This document shows, piece by piece, positions 9,285 to 17,557 of a stretch of 64,000 nucleotides of DNA (positions within the stretch are counted from its first letter, which is position 1; every line of letters begins with the position of its first letter). This DNA is from CBDFNC01 sp965249895. GTDB lineage: Bacteria; Pseudomonadota; Gammaproteobacteria; Enterobacterales; CBDFNC01. The notes under the pieces were generated by a model, which had not been told where the DNA came from, did no database searches, and saw only the letters and a program-made list of their open reading frames with translations. Both the position numbers and the translations under genes were made by a program. The DNA is taken from positions 2,790,001 to 2,854,000 of the forward strand of contig CBDFNC010000005.1 of the NCBI GenBank assembly GCA_965249895.1. Reading direction: 5' to 3'.

Positions 9285-12200
9285 CTATTTCTCGTCTAAT
9301 TCGATGTTAATGCTCAAGGAACGGATCTCTTTCAACAATACGTTGAAGGATTCAGGCATACCTGGTTCCATTCTCTGATCGCCGTCGACAATGTTTTTAT
9401 ACATCTTAGTACGACCGTTCACATCATCAGACTTAACTGTCAGCATTTCCTGCAAGGTATAAGCGGCGCCGTAAGCTTCCAGCGCCCATACTTCCATCTC
9501 ACCGAAGCGCTGGCCACCAAACTGTGCTTTACCACCCAGAGGCTGCTGCGTTACCAAGCTGTAAGAACCGGTAGAACGTGCGTGCATCTTGTCGTCCACT
9601 AAGTGGTTCAACTTCAGCATGTACATGTAACCTACGGTTACCGGACGCTCAAATGCGTTACCTGTACGGCCATCAAACAACTGAAGCTGACCGGAGTCAG
9701 GTAGGTCTGCAAGACGCAGCAGTTCTTTGATTTCCGCTTCTGTGGCGCCATCGAACGCAGGCGTTGCCATGGGTACACCTGCACGCAGGTTATTTGCCAG
9801 ACGCAGCACTTCATCATCGGTAAAGGTAGTCAAGTCTACTTCCTGACGTGTTTCGCCCAGGTCATAAACTTGCTGGATAAAGTCACGAACCTTAACCATT
9901 TCAACTTCACGCTGCTCTTTCAGCATACGATCCAGTTTCTCACCCACCCCCTTCGCTGCTAAGCCTAAGTGTGTTTCAAGAACCTGACCGATGTTCATCC
10001 GCGATGGTACACCCAGCGGGTTCAATACGATATCAACCGGCACACCGTACTTATCGTGTGGCATATCTTCCACAGGAACAATGGTAGAGATCACCCCTTT
10101 GTTACCGTGACGACCGGCCATCTTATCACCAGGCTGAATACGACGCTTCAATGCCAGGTAAACCTTGACTATCTTAAGTACGCCCGGAGCCAGATCATCA
10201 CCTTGGGTGATCTTACGACGCTTAATGTCAAACTTCTTATCGAAGTCTGCTTTTAATTCGTCATACTGCTCGGCAATTTGCTCTAGTTGAGTCTGCTTAT
10301 CTTCGTCGATGAGTGCTTGCTCTAACCACTTGTCACGAGGCAGCTTCAGCAGAGCTTCTTCGCTCTTACCGGCGCCGACTAACAAGTTTTTAGCGCGCTC
10401 GAAGATGCCTTGTTCCAGGATCTTGAACTCTTCAGTCAAATCCTTTTTGGCTTCTTTTAGCTGCATCTCCTCGATTTCCATAGCACGCTTGTCTTTTTCT
10501 ACCCCATCACGGGTGAAGACTTGGACATCGATAACCGTACCATAGACAGAGTTAGCCACACGCAGCGAGCTGTCTTTCACGTCAGACGCTTTTTCACCGA
10601 AGATAGCGCGCAATAGCTTCTCTTCAGGGGTCAGTTGAGTTTCACCTTTAGGGGTCACTTTACCGACCAGGATATCGCCAGGTTTAACTTCCGCACCTAC
10701 ATATACGACACCGGATTCGTCCAGTTTGCTCAACGCTGCTTCACCCACATTCGGGATATCGGCAGTGATCTCTTCCGGACCTAACTTAGTGTCACGAGAG
10801 ATACAAGACAGTTCCTGCACATGGATAGTGGTGAATCTGTCTTCCATTACAACGCGCTCGGATACCGTAATGGAATCCTCGAAGTTGTAACCGTTCCACG
10901 GCATAAAGGCCACTTTCATGTTCTGACCCAGGGCCAGTTCACCCATGTCAGTAGAAGGACCATCCGCCAGTACGTCACCCTTAACTATGGGTTCACCAGG
11001 GTTACAAGTCGGACGCTGGTTAATACAAGTGTTTTGGTTAGAGCGGGTGTATTTAGTCAGGTTATAGATGTCGATGCCCGCTTCGCCCGCCAGCATCTCA
11101 TCTTCATTAACCTTAACTACGATACGAGATGCGTCGACATAATCGATAACACCGCCACGCTTGGCTACGATAGTTACACCCGAGTCAATAGCAATGCGCT
11201 TCTCGATACCCGTACCAACCAGAGGCTTGTCGGCTCTCAGTGTCGGTACCGCCTGGCGTTGCATGTTCGAACCCATCAGGGCTCGGTTAGCATCATCGTG
11301 CTCCAGGAACGGAATAAGCGATGCCGCCACAGAGATTATCTGCTGCGGGGATACATCCATATACTGAATTTGGTCTGGGGTCATAAAGGTGGTTTCACCT
11401 TTGTGACGACAAGGCACCAGTTCATCGTTCAGCACATTATCTTCATCAACACCGGCATTGGCCTGTGCGATAACATAGTTACCTTCTTCAATGGCTGACA
11501 GGTAGTCTACTTCCTCTGTCATTTTACCATCGGTAACCTTACGGTATGGCGTTTCCAGGAAACCAAACTCGTTAGTACGAGAATAAGTCGCCAGGGAGTT
11601 GATCAAACCAATGTTTGGACCTTCAGGCGTTTCGATGGGACACAAGCGACCATAATGTGTGGGGTGTACATCTCGAACCTCAAAGCCAGCACGCTCACGG
11701 GTAAGACCACCTGGGCCTAATGCAGAAACACGGCGCTTGTGAGTTACCTCAGACAGCGGGTTGTTCTGATCCATAAACTGAGACAGCTGGGAAGAACCAA
11801 AGAATTCTTTTACTGCTGCGGAAATAGGCTTAGCGTTGATCAGGTCCTGAGGCATAATCGCATCCAGGTCACCCAACGACAGACGCTCACGTACGGCACG
11901 TTCAACACGAACAAGACCGACACGGAACTGGTTTTCAGCCATTTCACCCACACAACGGATACGACGGTTACCCAAGTGGTCGATATCGTCCACTTCACCT
12001 TTACCGTTACGGATGTCAATCAGGGTGCGCATAACCGCAATGATGTCATCTTTAGACAGGATGCCATCACCCGTATTCTCTTCGAAGCCAACGCGGCGGT
12101 TGAACTTCATCCGACCTACTTTTGACAGATCATAGCGATCTTCAGAGAAGAACAGGTTCTGGAACAGGGCTTCGGCTGCATCACGCGTTGGCGGCTCGCC

Positions 12201-13316
12201 TGGGCGCATCATGCGGTAGATTTCAACCAGTGCTTCGAGTTTATTAGTCGAAGAATCAACCCGTAATGTGTCAGAAATATAAGCGCCCGTATCCAGCTCA
12301 TTGATATAAAGAACTTCAAATTCTTTAAAGCCTGACTGGGATAGCTCGGCAACCATTTCAAGGCTAAGCTCAGTGTTAGCCGGAACGATCACTTCACCAG
12401 TTTCCTTGTTGACGTATTCTTTAGCAGATACTTTACCTACTACATACTCAACAGGCACTTCAATGCGTTCGACGTTTTGCTTCTGCAATGCACGGATATG
12501 ACGAGCGGTAACACGACGCCCTTCTTCTACCAGAACTTCGCCATCAACCATAATGTCAAAAGCAGCGGTTTCACCACGCAGACGATCTGGAACCAGGTCC
12601 ATCATCAACTTGCCGTCTTTTACTTCGAAGTGAACTTTGTCGAAGAACATATCCAGAATTTCTTCTGTGCTGTATTCCAGCGCACGCAAGATAATTGTGG
12701 AAGGCAGTTTACGACGACGGTCAATACGTACAAACAGGTTATCTTTCGGGTCGAATTCGAAATCAAGCCAAGAACCACGGTAAGGAATTACACGGGCATT
12801 ATAAAGAACCTTACCTGAGCTATGGGTCTTCCCTTTATCGTGATCGAAAAATACACCTGGGGACCTGTGTAGCTGAGAAACGATAACACGCTCAGTACCA
12901 TTGATAACAAAAGTACCATTCTCAGTCATGAGTGGAATTTCACCCATGTACACTTCTTGCTCTTTAATGTCCTTTACAGTGCCAGCTGGTGCATCTCTAT
13001 CGTAAAGAACAAGACGTAGCTTGACACGCAATGGTGCAGAATAAGTAACACCACGAATTTGGCATTCCTTGACGTCAAATACAGGCTCGCCTAAGCGAAA
13101 GCTAACGTACTGTAATTCCGACGTACCAGAGTAACTCTTGATAGGGAATACACTACGAAATGCAGCTTCCAGACCGACTTCCCCTTCGGGGTCCATATCG
13201 ATGAAGCGTGTAAATGAATCAAGCTGGATGGACAACAGGTATGGTGTTTCAATAACCTGTGGACGCTTACCAAAGTCCTTACGAATACGTTTTTTCTCTG
13301 TATAAGAGTAAACCAT
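9285..13316 (-). CDS. rpoB: DNA-directed RNA polymerase subunit beta
   Basis: Second large catalytic RNA polymerase subunit. It has 1343 residues, close to the 1342 of E. coli. The rifampicin-region sequence SSQLSQFMDQNNPLSEVTHK (about residues 509-528) is present with the wild-type residues I would expect. The C-terminal clamp contacts (GGKAQFGGQRFGEMEVWALE) are intact. The start ATG at 13316 gives the conserved MVYSYTEKKRIRKDFG. It follows rplL after 252 bp that contain an attenuator-like hairpin. Confidence 0.99.
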   Translation of the reverse strand: MVYSYTEKKRIRKDFGKRPQVIETPYLLSIQLDSFTRFIDMDPEGEVGLEAAFRSVFPIKSYSGTSELQYVSFRLGEPVFDVKECQIRGVTYSAPLRVKLRLVLYDRDAPAGTVKDIKEQEVYMGEIPLMTENGTFVINGTERVIVSQLHRSPGVFFDHDKGKTHSSGKVLYNARVIPYRGSWLDFEFDPKDNLFVRIDRRRKLPSTIILRALEYSTEEILDMFFDKVHFEVKDGKLMMDLVPDRLRGETAAFDIMVDGEVLVEEGRRVTARHIRALQKQNVERIEVPVEYVVGKVSAKEYVNKETGEVIVPANTELSLEMVAELSQSGFKEFEVLYINELDTGAYISDTLRVDSSTNKLEALVEIYRMMRPGEPPTRDAAEALFQNLFFSEDRYDLSKVGRMKFNRRVGFEENTGDGILSKDDIIAVMRTLIDIRNGKGEVDDIDHLGNRRIRCVGEMAENQFRVGLVRVERAVRERLSLGDLDAIMPQDLINAKPISAAVKEFFGSSQLSQFMDQNNPLSEVTHKRRVSALGPGGLTRERAGFEVRDVHPTHYGRLCPIETPEGPNIGLINSLATYSRTNEFGFLETPYRKVTDGKMTEEVDYLSAIEEGNYVIAQANAGVDEDNVLNDELVPCRHKGETTFMTPDQIQYMDVSPQQIISVAASLIPFLEHDDANRALMGSNMQRQAVPTLRADKPLVGTGIEKRIAIDSGVTIVAKRGGVIDYVDASRIVVKVNEDEMLAGEAGIDIYNLTKYTRSNQNTCINQRPTCNPGEPIVKGDVLADGPSTDMGELALGQNMKVAFMPWNGYNFEDSITVSERVVMEDRFTTIHVQELSCISRDTKLGPEEITADIPNVGEAALSKLDESGVVYVGAEVKPGDILVGKVTPKGETQLTPEEKLLRAIFGEKASDVKDSSLRVANSVYGTVIDVQVFTRDGVEKDKRAMEIEEMQLKEAKKDLTEEFKILEQGIFERAKNLLVGAGKSEEALLKLPRDKWLEQALIDEDKQTQLEQIAEQYDELKADFDKKFDIKRRKITQGDDLAPGVLKIVKVYLALKRRIQPGDKMAGRHGNKGVISTIVPVEDMPHDKYGVPVDIVLNPLGVPSRMNIGQVLETHLGLAAKGVGEKLDRMLKEQREVEMVKVRDFIQQVYDLGETRQEVDLTTFTDDEVLRLANNLRAGVPMATPAFDGATEAEIKELLRLADLPDSGQLQLFDGRTGNAFERPVTVGYMYMLKLNHLVDDKMHARSTGSYSLVTQQPLGGKAQFGGQRFGEMEVWALEAYGAAYTLQEMLTVKSDDVNGRTKMYKNIVDGDQRMEPGMPESFNVLLKEIRSLSINIELDEK

Positions 13317-13496
13317 GTGGTTCCTCAGCTCGCTGATAAGTGACCCACTGTCCTACAAGGGACAGATCTTCTATTTATCGTTTTGTATGCATGGAAAGAA
13401 ACAATCCCATGTTTTACCGAATAGGGTGAACAAACAATAAGAAATTTCACCTTGCCGGATGCGCAAAATAGCTGTTTAATTTCGACAGACTACAGC

Positions 13497-13531
13497 GCAA
13501 AAAGGCCGGTGCTTAAAAAAGCACCAGCCTC
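13497..13531 (-). terminator. rplL-rpoB attenuator/terminator hairpin
   Basis: On the minus strand AGGCTGGTGC and GCACCGGCCT form a G-C rich stem around a short U/A loop, followed by TTTTT. It sits about 40 bp after the rplL stop. In E. coli a partial terminator in the same place lowers rpoBC expression relative to the ribosomal proteins; the same role is inferred. The remaining ~180 bp before rpoB show no further gene. Confidence 0.82.
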
Positions 13532-13568
13532 TAGCCGTTTAACGGGCTAGCAAACTACATATAGCAGT

Positions 13569-13937
13569 TTACTTGATCTCAACTTCAGCGCCAGCTTCAG
13601 TTAGAGTTTTCTTCAGTTCTTCAGCTTCTTCTTTAGAAAGAGCTTCTTTAACTGGAGTTGGAGCAGCTTCGACTAGTCCCTTAGCTTCTTTCAGGCCTAG
13701 ACCTGTAGCGCTACGTACTGCTTTGATAGCAGCAACTTTGTTAGCGCCGAAAGAAGTCAGGATTACGTCAAATTCAGTCTGCTCTTCAACAGCAGCGCCG
13801 CCTTCAGCACCACCGGCTACAACAGCAGCGGCTGCAGATACACCGAATTTTTCTTCCATTGCTTCAACAAGTTCAACAACTTCCATTACTGACATTTCAG
13901 CAACAGCTTCTAAGATCTGGTCTTTAGTGATAGACAT
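13569..13937 (-). CDS. rplL: 50S ribosomal protein L7/L12 (bL12)
   Basis: Stalk protein that recruits translational GTPases. It has 122 residues. The N-terminal dimerisation helices (MSITKDQILEAVAEMSVMEV) are followed by an Ala/Gly/Glu-rich hinge (about residues 36-52) and the factor-binding C-terminal domain with GANKVAAIKAVRSATGLGLK (about residues 64-83). It is 48 bp after rplJ and shares its promoter and leader control. Confidence 0.98.
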   Translation of the reverse strand: MSITKDQILEAVAEMSVMEVVELVEAMEEKFGVSAAAAVVAGGAEGGAAVEEQTEFDVILTSFGANKVAAIKAVRSATGLGLKEAKGLVEAAPTPVKEALSKEEAEELKKTLTEAGAEVEIK

Positions 13938-13985
13938 GACTCAAATTTCCTAAATTTTTGAAATTTTTAAACGAAAGCAAGCGAA

Positions 13986-14489
13986 TTAAGCTGCTTCTTG
14001 CTCTTTCTGGTCGCGAAGTGCAGCCAAAGTACGTACCAGCTTGCCAGCAGATGCTTCTTTCATAGTCATCATCAGCTGTGCAATTGCTTCGTCGTAAGTT
14101 GGTAGCTTAGCTAAGCGGTCAACTTGTTCTGCAGGGATGAATTCCCCTTCAAAGGCTAACCCTTTTACTTCGAACGCTTCTTGCTCATTAGCAAAGTCTT
14201 TTAACAGACGTGCTGCAGCACCTGGGTGCTCATTAGAGAAAGCGATCAGAGTAGGACCGGTGAATACTTGGCTCAAGCATTCGAAATCAGTACCTTCAAC
14301 AGCACGGCGAGCCAGAGTGTTACGTACTACACGTACGATTACTCCTGCTTCACGCGCCTTGGCACGAAGTTCGGTCATTGCTCCGACTGTAACGCCGCGA
14401 GAATCTGCGACTACAGCGGACAGGGCGCCCTTGGCAGCTTCGTTGACTTCAGCTACGATTGCTTTCTTGTCTACGAGTCCTAATGCCAT
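13986..14489 (-). CDS. rplJ: 50S ribosomal protein L10 (uL10)
   Basis: Stalk base protein that anchors L7/L12 dimers to 23S rRNA. It has 167 residues and reads MALGLVDKKAIVAEVNEAAK, with the typical ADSRGVTVGAMTELR segment and the C-terminal helix that binds L12 (LVRTLAALRDQKEQE). In E. coli the L10-L12 complex represses its own leader; the ~200-nt leader here (14490-14693) leaves room for the same control. It has its own promoter directly after rplA. Confidence 0.98.
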   Translation of the reverse strand: MALGLVDKKAIVAEVNEAAKGALSAVVADSRGVTVGAMTELRAKAREAGVIVRVVRNTLARRAVEGTDFECLSQVFTGPTLIAFSNEHPGAAARLLKDFANEQEAFEVKGLAFEGEFIPAEQVDRLAKLPTYDEAIAQLMMTMKEASAGKLVRTLAALRDQKEQEAA

Positions 14490-14689
14490 TGGCTTTTACT
14501 CCTGGATTCCAAACTAGGTTTCCCTAGAAAACATAAACCTCAAATGAGGTCACTTAAGCGGTAATCGGATCCAGTAGAATAATCTTGCTGGGTTCCGGCA
14601 CCATCTACGCAGGTTATATTAAGTCAACCTATTGCGAACAATATGTTGCCGCCTGCGGTCTTGGACGGGACCAAAAGGCCCGTTCCAAA

Positions 14690-14729
14690 CTAAAGCGCAA
14701 ATTATACAGCTTTGCGCTTTAGATTTCAA
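14690..14729 (-). promoter_or_regulatory. rplJ promoter overlapping a 12-bp hairpin
   Basis: On the minus strand TTGAAA (14724-14729), a 17-bp spacer and TATAAT (14701-14706) form a near-consensus sigma70 promoter that starts directly after the rplA stop codon. The same DNA forms a perfect 12-bp inverted repeat (arms 14690-14701 and 14711-14722) with the -10 box in its 9-nt loop. Transcripts arriving from rplA would make this hairpin; new transcripts start beyond it. Confidence 0.85.
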
Positions 14730-15434
14730 TTATGCTACTACAGTATCTAGGCTGGCCTGGTCGATAATGACACCGGCGCCCATAGTAGTAGAAAGGTTCA
14801 CCTTAGCGATGAAATGACCTTTAGCAGAAGCTGGCTTGGATTTTTTCAGCGCAATCAGCAGAGCTTCAAGGTTTTCTTTGATCTGTTCAGCAGAGAAATT
14901 TACCTTACCGATCGTAGTATGGATGATACCATTCTTGTCGTTGCGGTAACGAACCTGACCAGTCTTAGCGTTTTTAACCGCGCCAGCAACGTCAGGAGTT
15001 ACAGTACCAACTTTCGGATTAGGCATCAGGCCGCGAGGACCTAAGATCTGACCCAGTTGACCAACAACACGCATCGCATCAGGAGAAGCGATAACTACGT
15101 CGAAGTTCATTTCGCCTTTCTTCACTTGCTCAGCAAGATCTTCCATACCAACGATGTCAGCACCCGCTGCTTTAGCGGCTTCAGCGTTAGCACCTTGAGT
15201 GAACACTGCGACGCGTACGTCACGGCCAGTACCGTGAGGAAGTACTGTTGCGCCACGTACGTTCTGATCAGATTTACGTGCGTCTACGCCAAGGTTTACC
15301 GCTACGTCAACACTCTCGACGAACTTAACCGTAGCCAGTTCCTGAAGCAGTGCAACGGCTTCATTGATTTCATATTCTTTTGTGCCGTCAATCTTTTCTT
15401 TGACCGCACGCATACGCTTAGAAAGTTTAGCCAT
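14730..15434 (-). CDS. rplA: 50S ribosomal protein L1 (uL1)
   Basis: L1-stalk protein, involved in E-site tRNA release and translational repressor of its own rplKA mRNA. It has 234 residues, the normal length. Conserved features include GPRGLMPNPKVGTVT (about residues 132-146) and the N-terminal MAKLSKRMRAVKEKID. It starts 4 bp after rplK, so translation is coupled. The stop codon directly precedes the rplJ promoter. Confidence 0.98.
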   Translation of the reverse strand: MAKLSKRMRAVKEKIDGTKEYEINEAVALLQELATVKFVESVDVAVNLGVDARKSDQNVRGATVLPHGTGRDVRVAVFTQGANAEAAKAAGADIVGMEDLAEQVKKGEMNFDVVIASPDAMRVVGQLGQILGPRGLMPNPKVGTVTPDVAGAVKNAKTGQVRYRNDKNGIIHTTIGKVNFSAEQIKENLEALLIALKKSKPASAKGHFIAKVNLSTTMGAGVIIDQASLDTVVA

Positions 15435-15438
15435 ATTA

Positions 15439-15867
15439 TTAACCCTCCACTACCAGGCCCATAGAACGGGCAGAACCAGCAATACAACGCACTTGTGCGT
15501 CAAGATCAGCACCAGTAAGATCCGCTTCTTTAGTCTTAGCGATTTCTTCTAGTTGAGCGCGAGTTACAGTACCCACTTTGTTCTTGTTAGGAACACTAGA
15601 ACCGGACTTGATACCAGCCGCTTTCTTAAGCAAGAAAGATGCAGGTGGAGTCTTAGTTTCAAAAGTGAAAGAACGGTCGCTGTATACGGTGATAACAACA
15701 GGAACCGGAGCACCTTTTTCAATAGAATCTGTCTTGGCGTTGAACGCTTTACAGAATTCCATGATGTTTACGCCGTGCTGACCAAGAGCTGGACCAACCG
15801 GAGGACTAGGGTTTGCAGCACCCGCTGCAACTTGCAGCTTGATATAAGCTGTGACTTTCTTCGCCAT
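15439..15867 (-). CDS. rplK: 50S ribosomal protein L11 (uL11)
   Basis: GTPase-centre protein and the site of thiostrepton action, also needed for RelA activation. It has 142 residues. The N-terminal proline-rich switch NPSPPVGPALGQHGVNIMEF is at about residues 19-38 and the rRNA-binding C-terminal domain ends ARSMGLVVEG. It is the first gene of the rplKA unit, with a promoter in the nusG-rplK gap. Confidence 0.98.
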   Translation of the reverse strand: MAKKVTAYIKLQVAAGAANPSPPVGPALGQHGVNIMEFCKAFNAKTDSIEKGAPVPVVITVYSDRSFTFETKTPPASFLLKKAAGIKSGSSVPNKNKVGTVTRAQLEEIAKTKEADLTGADLDAQVRCIAGSARSMGLVVEG

Positions 15868-15944
15868 TGTTTATTACCTCAATGTGGGTTCAAACGCCCT
15901 GGCTCGACATGAGTTTCAGGCTTCCCGATATAAAAGGGCAGCGG

Positions 15945-15974
15945 AGTATAAAACAAATCTACTGCCCTACTCAA
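15945..15974 (-). promoter_or_regulatory. Promoter upstream of rplK
   Basis: On the minus strand TTGAGT and TATACT are separated by 18 bp, in the 126-bp gap between nusG and rplK. This corresponds to the L11 promoter position in E. coli. Spacing and boxes are good but not perfect. Confidence 0.65.
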
Positions 15975-15993
15975 TACTTGTAGTGTTGTTTTT

Positions 15994-16539
15994 TTAACCT
16001 TTTTCCACCTGAGCGAATTCAAGCTCAACCGGGGTGGAACGACCAAAGATAAGCACAGACACTTTTACGCGGCTTTTTTCGTAGTCAACTTCTTCAACTA
16101 CACCGTTAAAGTCAGCAAACGGTCCATCGGTAACACGAACCACTTCACCGGGTTCGAACAGAGTCTTAGGTCTTGGCTTATCGATCGCTTCTTGCAGACG
16201 ATTCAGGATAGCGTCGGCTTCTTTCTGTGAAATCGGCGCCGGACGCTCGGTGGTACCACCAATAAAGCCCATTACGCGTGGAATGCTGCGCACCAGGTGC
16301 CAGCTATCATCGTTCATGACCATCTTCACCAAGACGTATCCTGGGAAGAATTTGCGCTCACTTTTACGTTTTTGGCCGGCGCGCATTTCAACTACTTCTT
16401 CAGTAGGTACTAACACCTCTTCGAAGTACTCTTCCATGTTATGTATTTTAATATGCTCATGGAGAGATTTAGTTACACGCGCTTCATAGCCTGAAAAAGC
16501 CTGAACCACGTACCATCTCATTTTTTGCTCTTCAGACAT
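15994..16539 (-). CDS. nusG: Transcription termination/antitermination factor NusG
   Basis: RNA polymerase-binding elongation factor that couples transcription to Rho, to ribosomes and to rRNA antitermination. It has 181 residues, as in E. coli. The NGN domain (RWYVVQAFSGYE through KFFPGYVLVKM) is followed by a KOW domain at about residues 128-180 (VTDGPFADFNGVVEEVD). It starts 2 bp after secE, the usual secE-nusG pair. Confidence 0.98.
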   Translation of the reverse strand: MSEEQKMRWYVVQAFSGYEARVTKSLHEHIKIHNMEEYFEEVLVPTEEVVEMRAGQKRKSERKFFPGYVLVKMVMNDDSWHLVRSIPRVMGFIGGTTERPAPISQKEADAILNRLQEAIDKPRPKTLFEPGEVVRVTDGPFADFNGVVEEVDYEKSRVKVSVLIFGRSTPVELEFAQVEKG

Positions 16540-16541
16540 GG

Positions 16542-16922
16542 TTATACTCCAGTCACAAAATTAACAACACGGACCAAGATCCCATCAAGACCCCAGAGTA
16601 TAAGTGCAACAACTGCAGATACCGCTAACACGATAAAAGTGGTCTGTAGCGCCTCTTGGCGTGTAGGCCATACCACTTTACGCGTTTCTACTTTAGCTTC
16701 CTGAGCAAAGGTAATAAAAGTTTTACCCTTAGTGGTGATCGCCGCGACAAACCCGGCTAAACCGACAGCAACAACTACGCCGACAACACGCGCCAAAAAG
16801 TGAATGCTTTCCTGGTCCGCAGCATACATATTACCAACGACAGTACCTACTAATAATAGTACTACAATGCCCCATTTCAGGCCGTCCATTGAGCTGCCTG
16901 TGTTTTCAGTATTCGTAGTCAT
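16542..16922 (-). CDS. secE: Preprotein translocase subunit SecE
   Basis: Essential inner-membrane subunit of the SecYEG channel. From ATG 16922 it has 126 residues, like the three-helix E. coli form; a GTG five codons upstream is also possible. Three hydrophobic segments are visible at about residues 16-33, 42-62 and 94-115 (VVLLLVGTVVGNMYA, VVGVVVAVGLAGFVAA, FIVLAVSAVVALILWG). The amphipathic hallmark EAKVETRKVVWPTRQE precedes the last one. It is followed directly by nusG. Confidence 0.96.
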   Translation of the reverse strand: MTTNTENTGSSMDGLKWGIVVLLLVGTVVGNMYAADQESIHFLARVVGVVVAVGLAGFVAAITTKGKTFITFAQEAKVETRKVVWPTRQEALQTTFIVLAVSAVVALILWGLDGILVRVVNFVTGV

Positions 16923-17151
16923 ACAACCTGTATCCACTCGTTCATAAATGCAAAAAGCCCCGTCAAAGCGAGGTTATTCAGCAAGGAACCGCTTAGGCTT
17001 CCTAACTGCCCTTCAAATCTTAGGTTATCAGGACGAAATTGGCTGGGGTAGAGGACGCGATGGTCCGATACTCCGGCCTTCAGCAAGTGGCGCAAAGCGT
17101 CACTTGACTAGCTATAAACCAAAGTTCGATATATCAACTCTAGCCTTTAAT
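16923..17151. other. tRNA-Trp to secE spacer
   Basis: No gene is visible. On the minus strand a short hairpin followed by CTTTTT (about 16950-16972) resembles a weak attenuator before secE. The sequence around 17085-17105 has arms CAAGTGACGC and GCGCCACTTG. No confident promoter was found, so secE-nusG may be read through from the tRNA-tuf unit. Confidence 0.4.
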
Positions 17152-17228
17152 TGGCAGGGGTGGAGGGACTCGAACCCCCAGCCATCGGTTTTGGAGACCG
17201 CTGTTCTACCAATTGGAACTACACCCCT
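17152..17228 (-). tRNA. trpT: tRNA-Trp (anticodon CCA)
   Basis: A 77-nt cloverleaf with encoded CCA. It starts AGGGGTGTAGTTCCAATTGG and has anticodon loop TCTCCAAAA. It lies between tuf and secE, whereas E. coli has no tRNA at that point. Confidence 0.97.
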
Positions 17229-17325
17229 GTTGCAAAGCCCATCAGTATAGGGTTATTTGCTTCGAATGTAACTAAAAAACTGCATGCCCTTTTAGTTACC
17301 AATAAAGACCTTGGTCTTCTACTAC

Positions 17326-17347
17326 AAAAGGGAGCCGAAGCTCCCCT
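17326..17347 (-). terminator. Intrinsic terminator after tuf
   Basis: On the minus strand GGGAGC-TTCG-GCTCCC is followed by TTTTG: a perfect 6-bp stem with a UUCG tetraloop and a short U run. It lies beyond the 77-bp repeats and about 100 bp before tRNA-Trp, so tRNA-Trp may depend on readthrough. Confidence 0.85.
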
Positions 17348-17370
17348 CTTGGTATTACTTAGATATGGAC

Positions 17371-17557
17371 CTAGCCCATGATCTTAGCGACAACACCTGC
17401 ATCTGTTTGCTATGAAGGGCCACCTCGGCGGCCCCACATAAAACAGATTATTCGTAGATTTTAGCTACTACGCCAGCACCTGTTTGCTATGAACGGCCAC
17501 CTTGGCGGCCCCACATAAAACAGATTATTCGTAGATTTTAGCTACTACGCCAGCACC
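17371..17557 (-). repeat. 77-bp tandem repeat with three tuf 3' ends
   Basis: The last 11 codons of tuf occur three times at an exact 77-bp period: in the gene (17525-17557), at 17448-17480 (identical, reading GAGVVAKIYE-stop) and at 17371-17403 (diverged, reading DAGVVAKIMG-stop). The 44 bp between tails are repeated twice with two or three base differences and include a GGCC-rich hairpin. The diverged outer copy may be an older gene end displaced by recombination with another tuf gene. Confidence 0.9.

Noticed and set aside
5232..13273. Plus- and minus-strand frames of up to 225 codons inside rpoC and rpoB
   Set aside because: They lie opposite or out of frame with the conserved polymerase genes and have no recognisable protein features.
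17371..17557. A CRISPR array or riboswitch
   Set aside because: The 77-bp period contains tuf coding ends and a hairpin; there are no short repeats with variable spacers.
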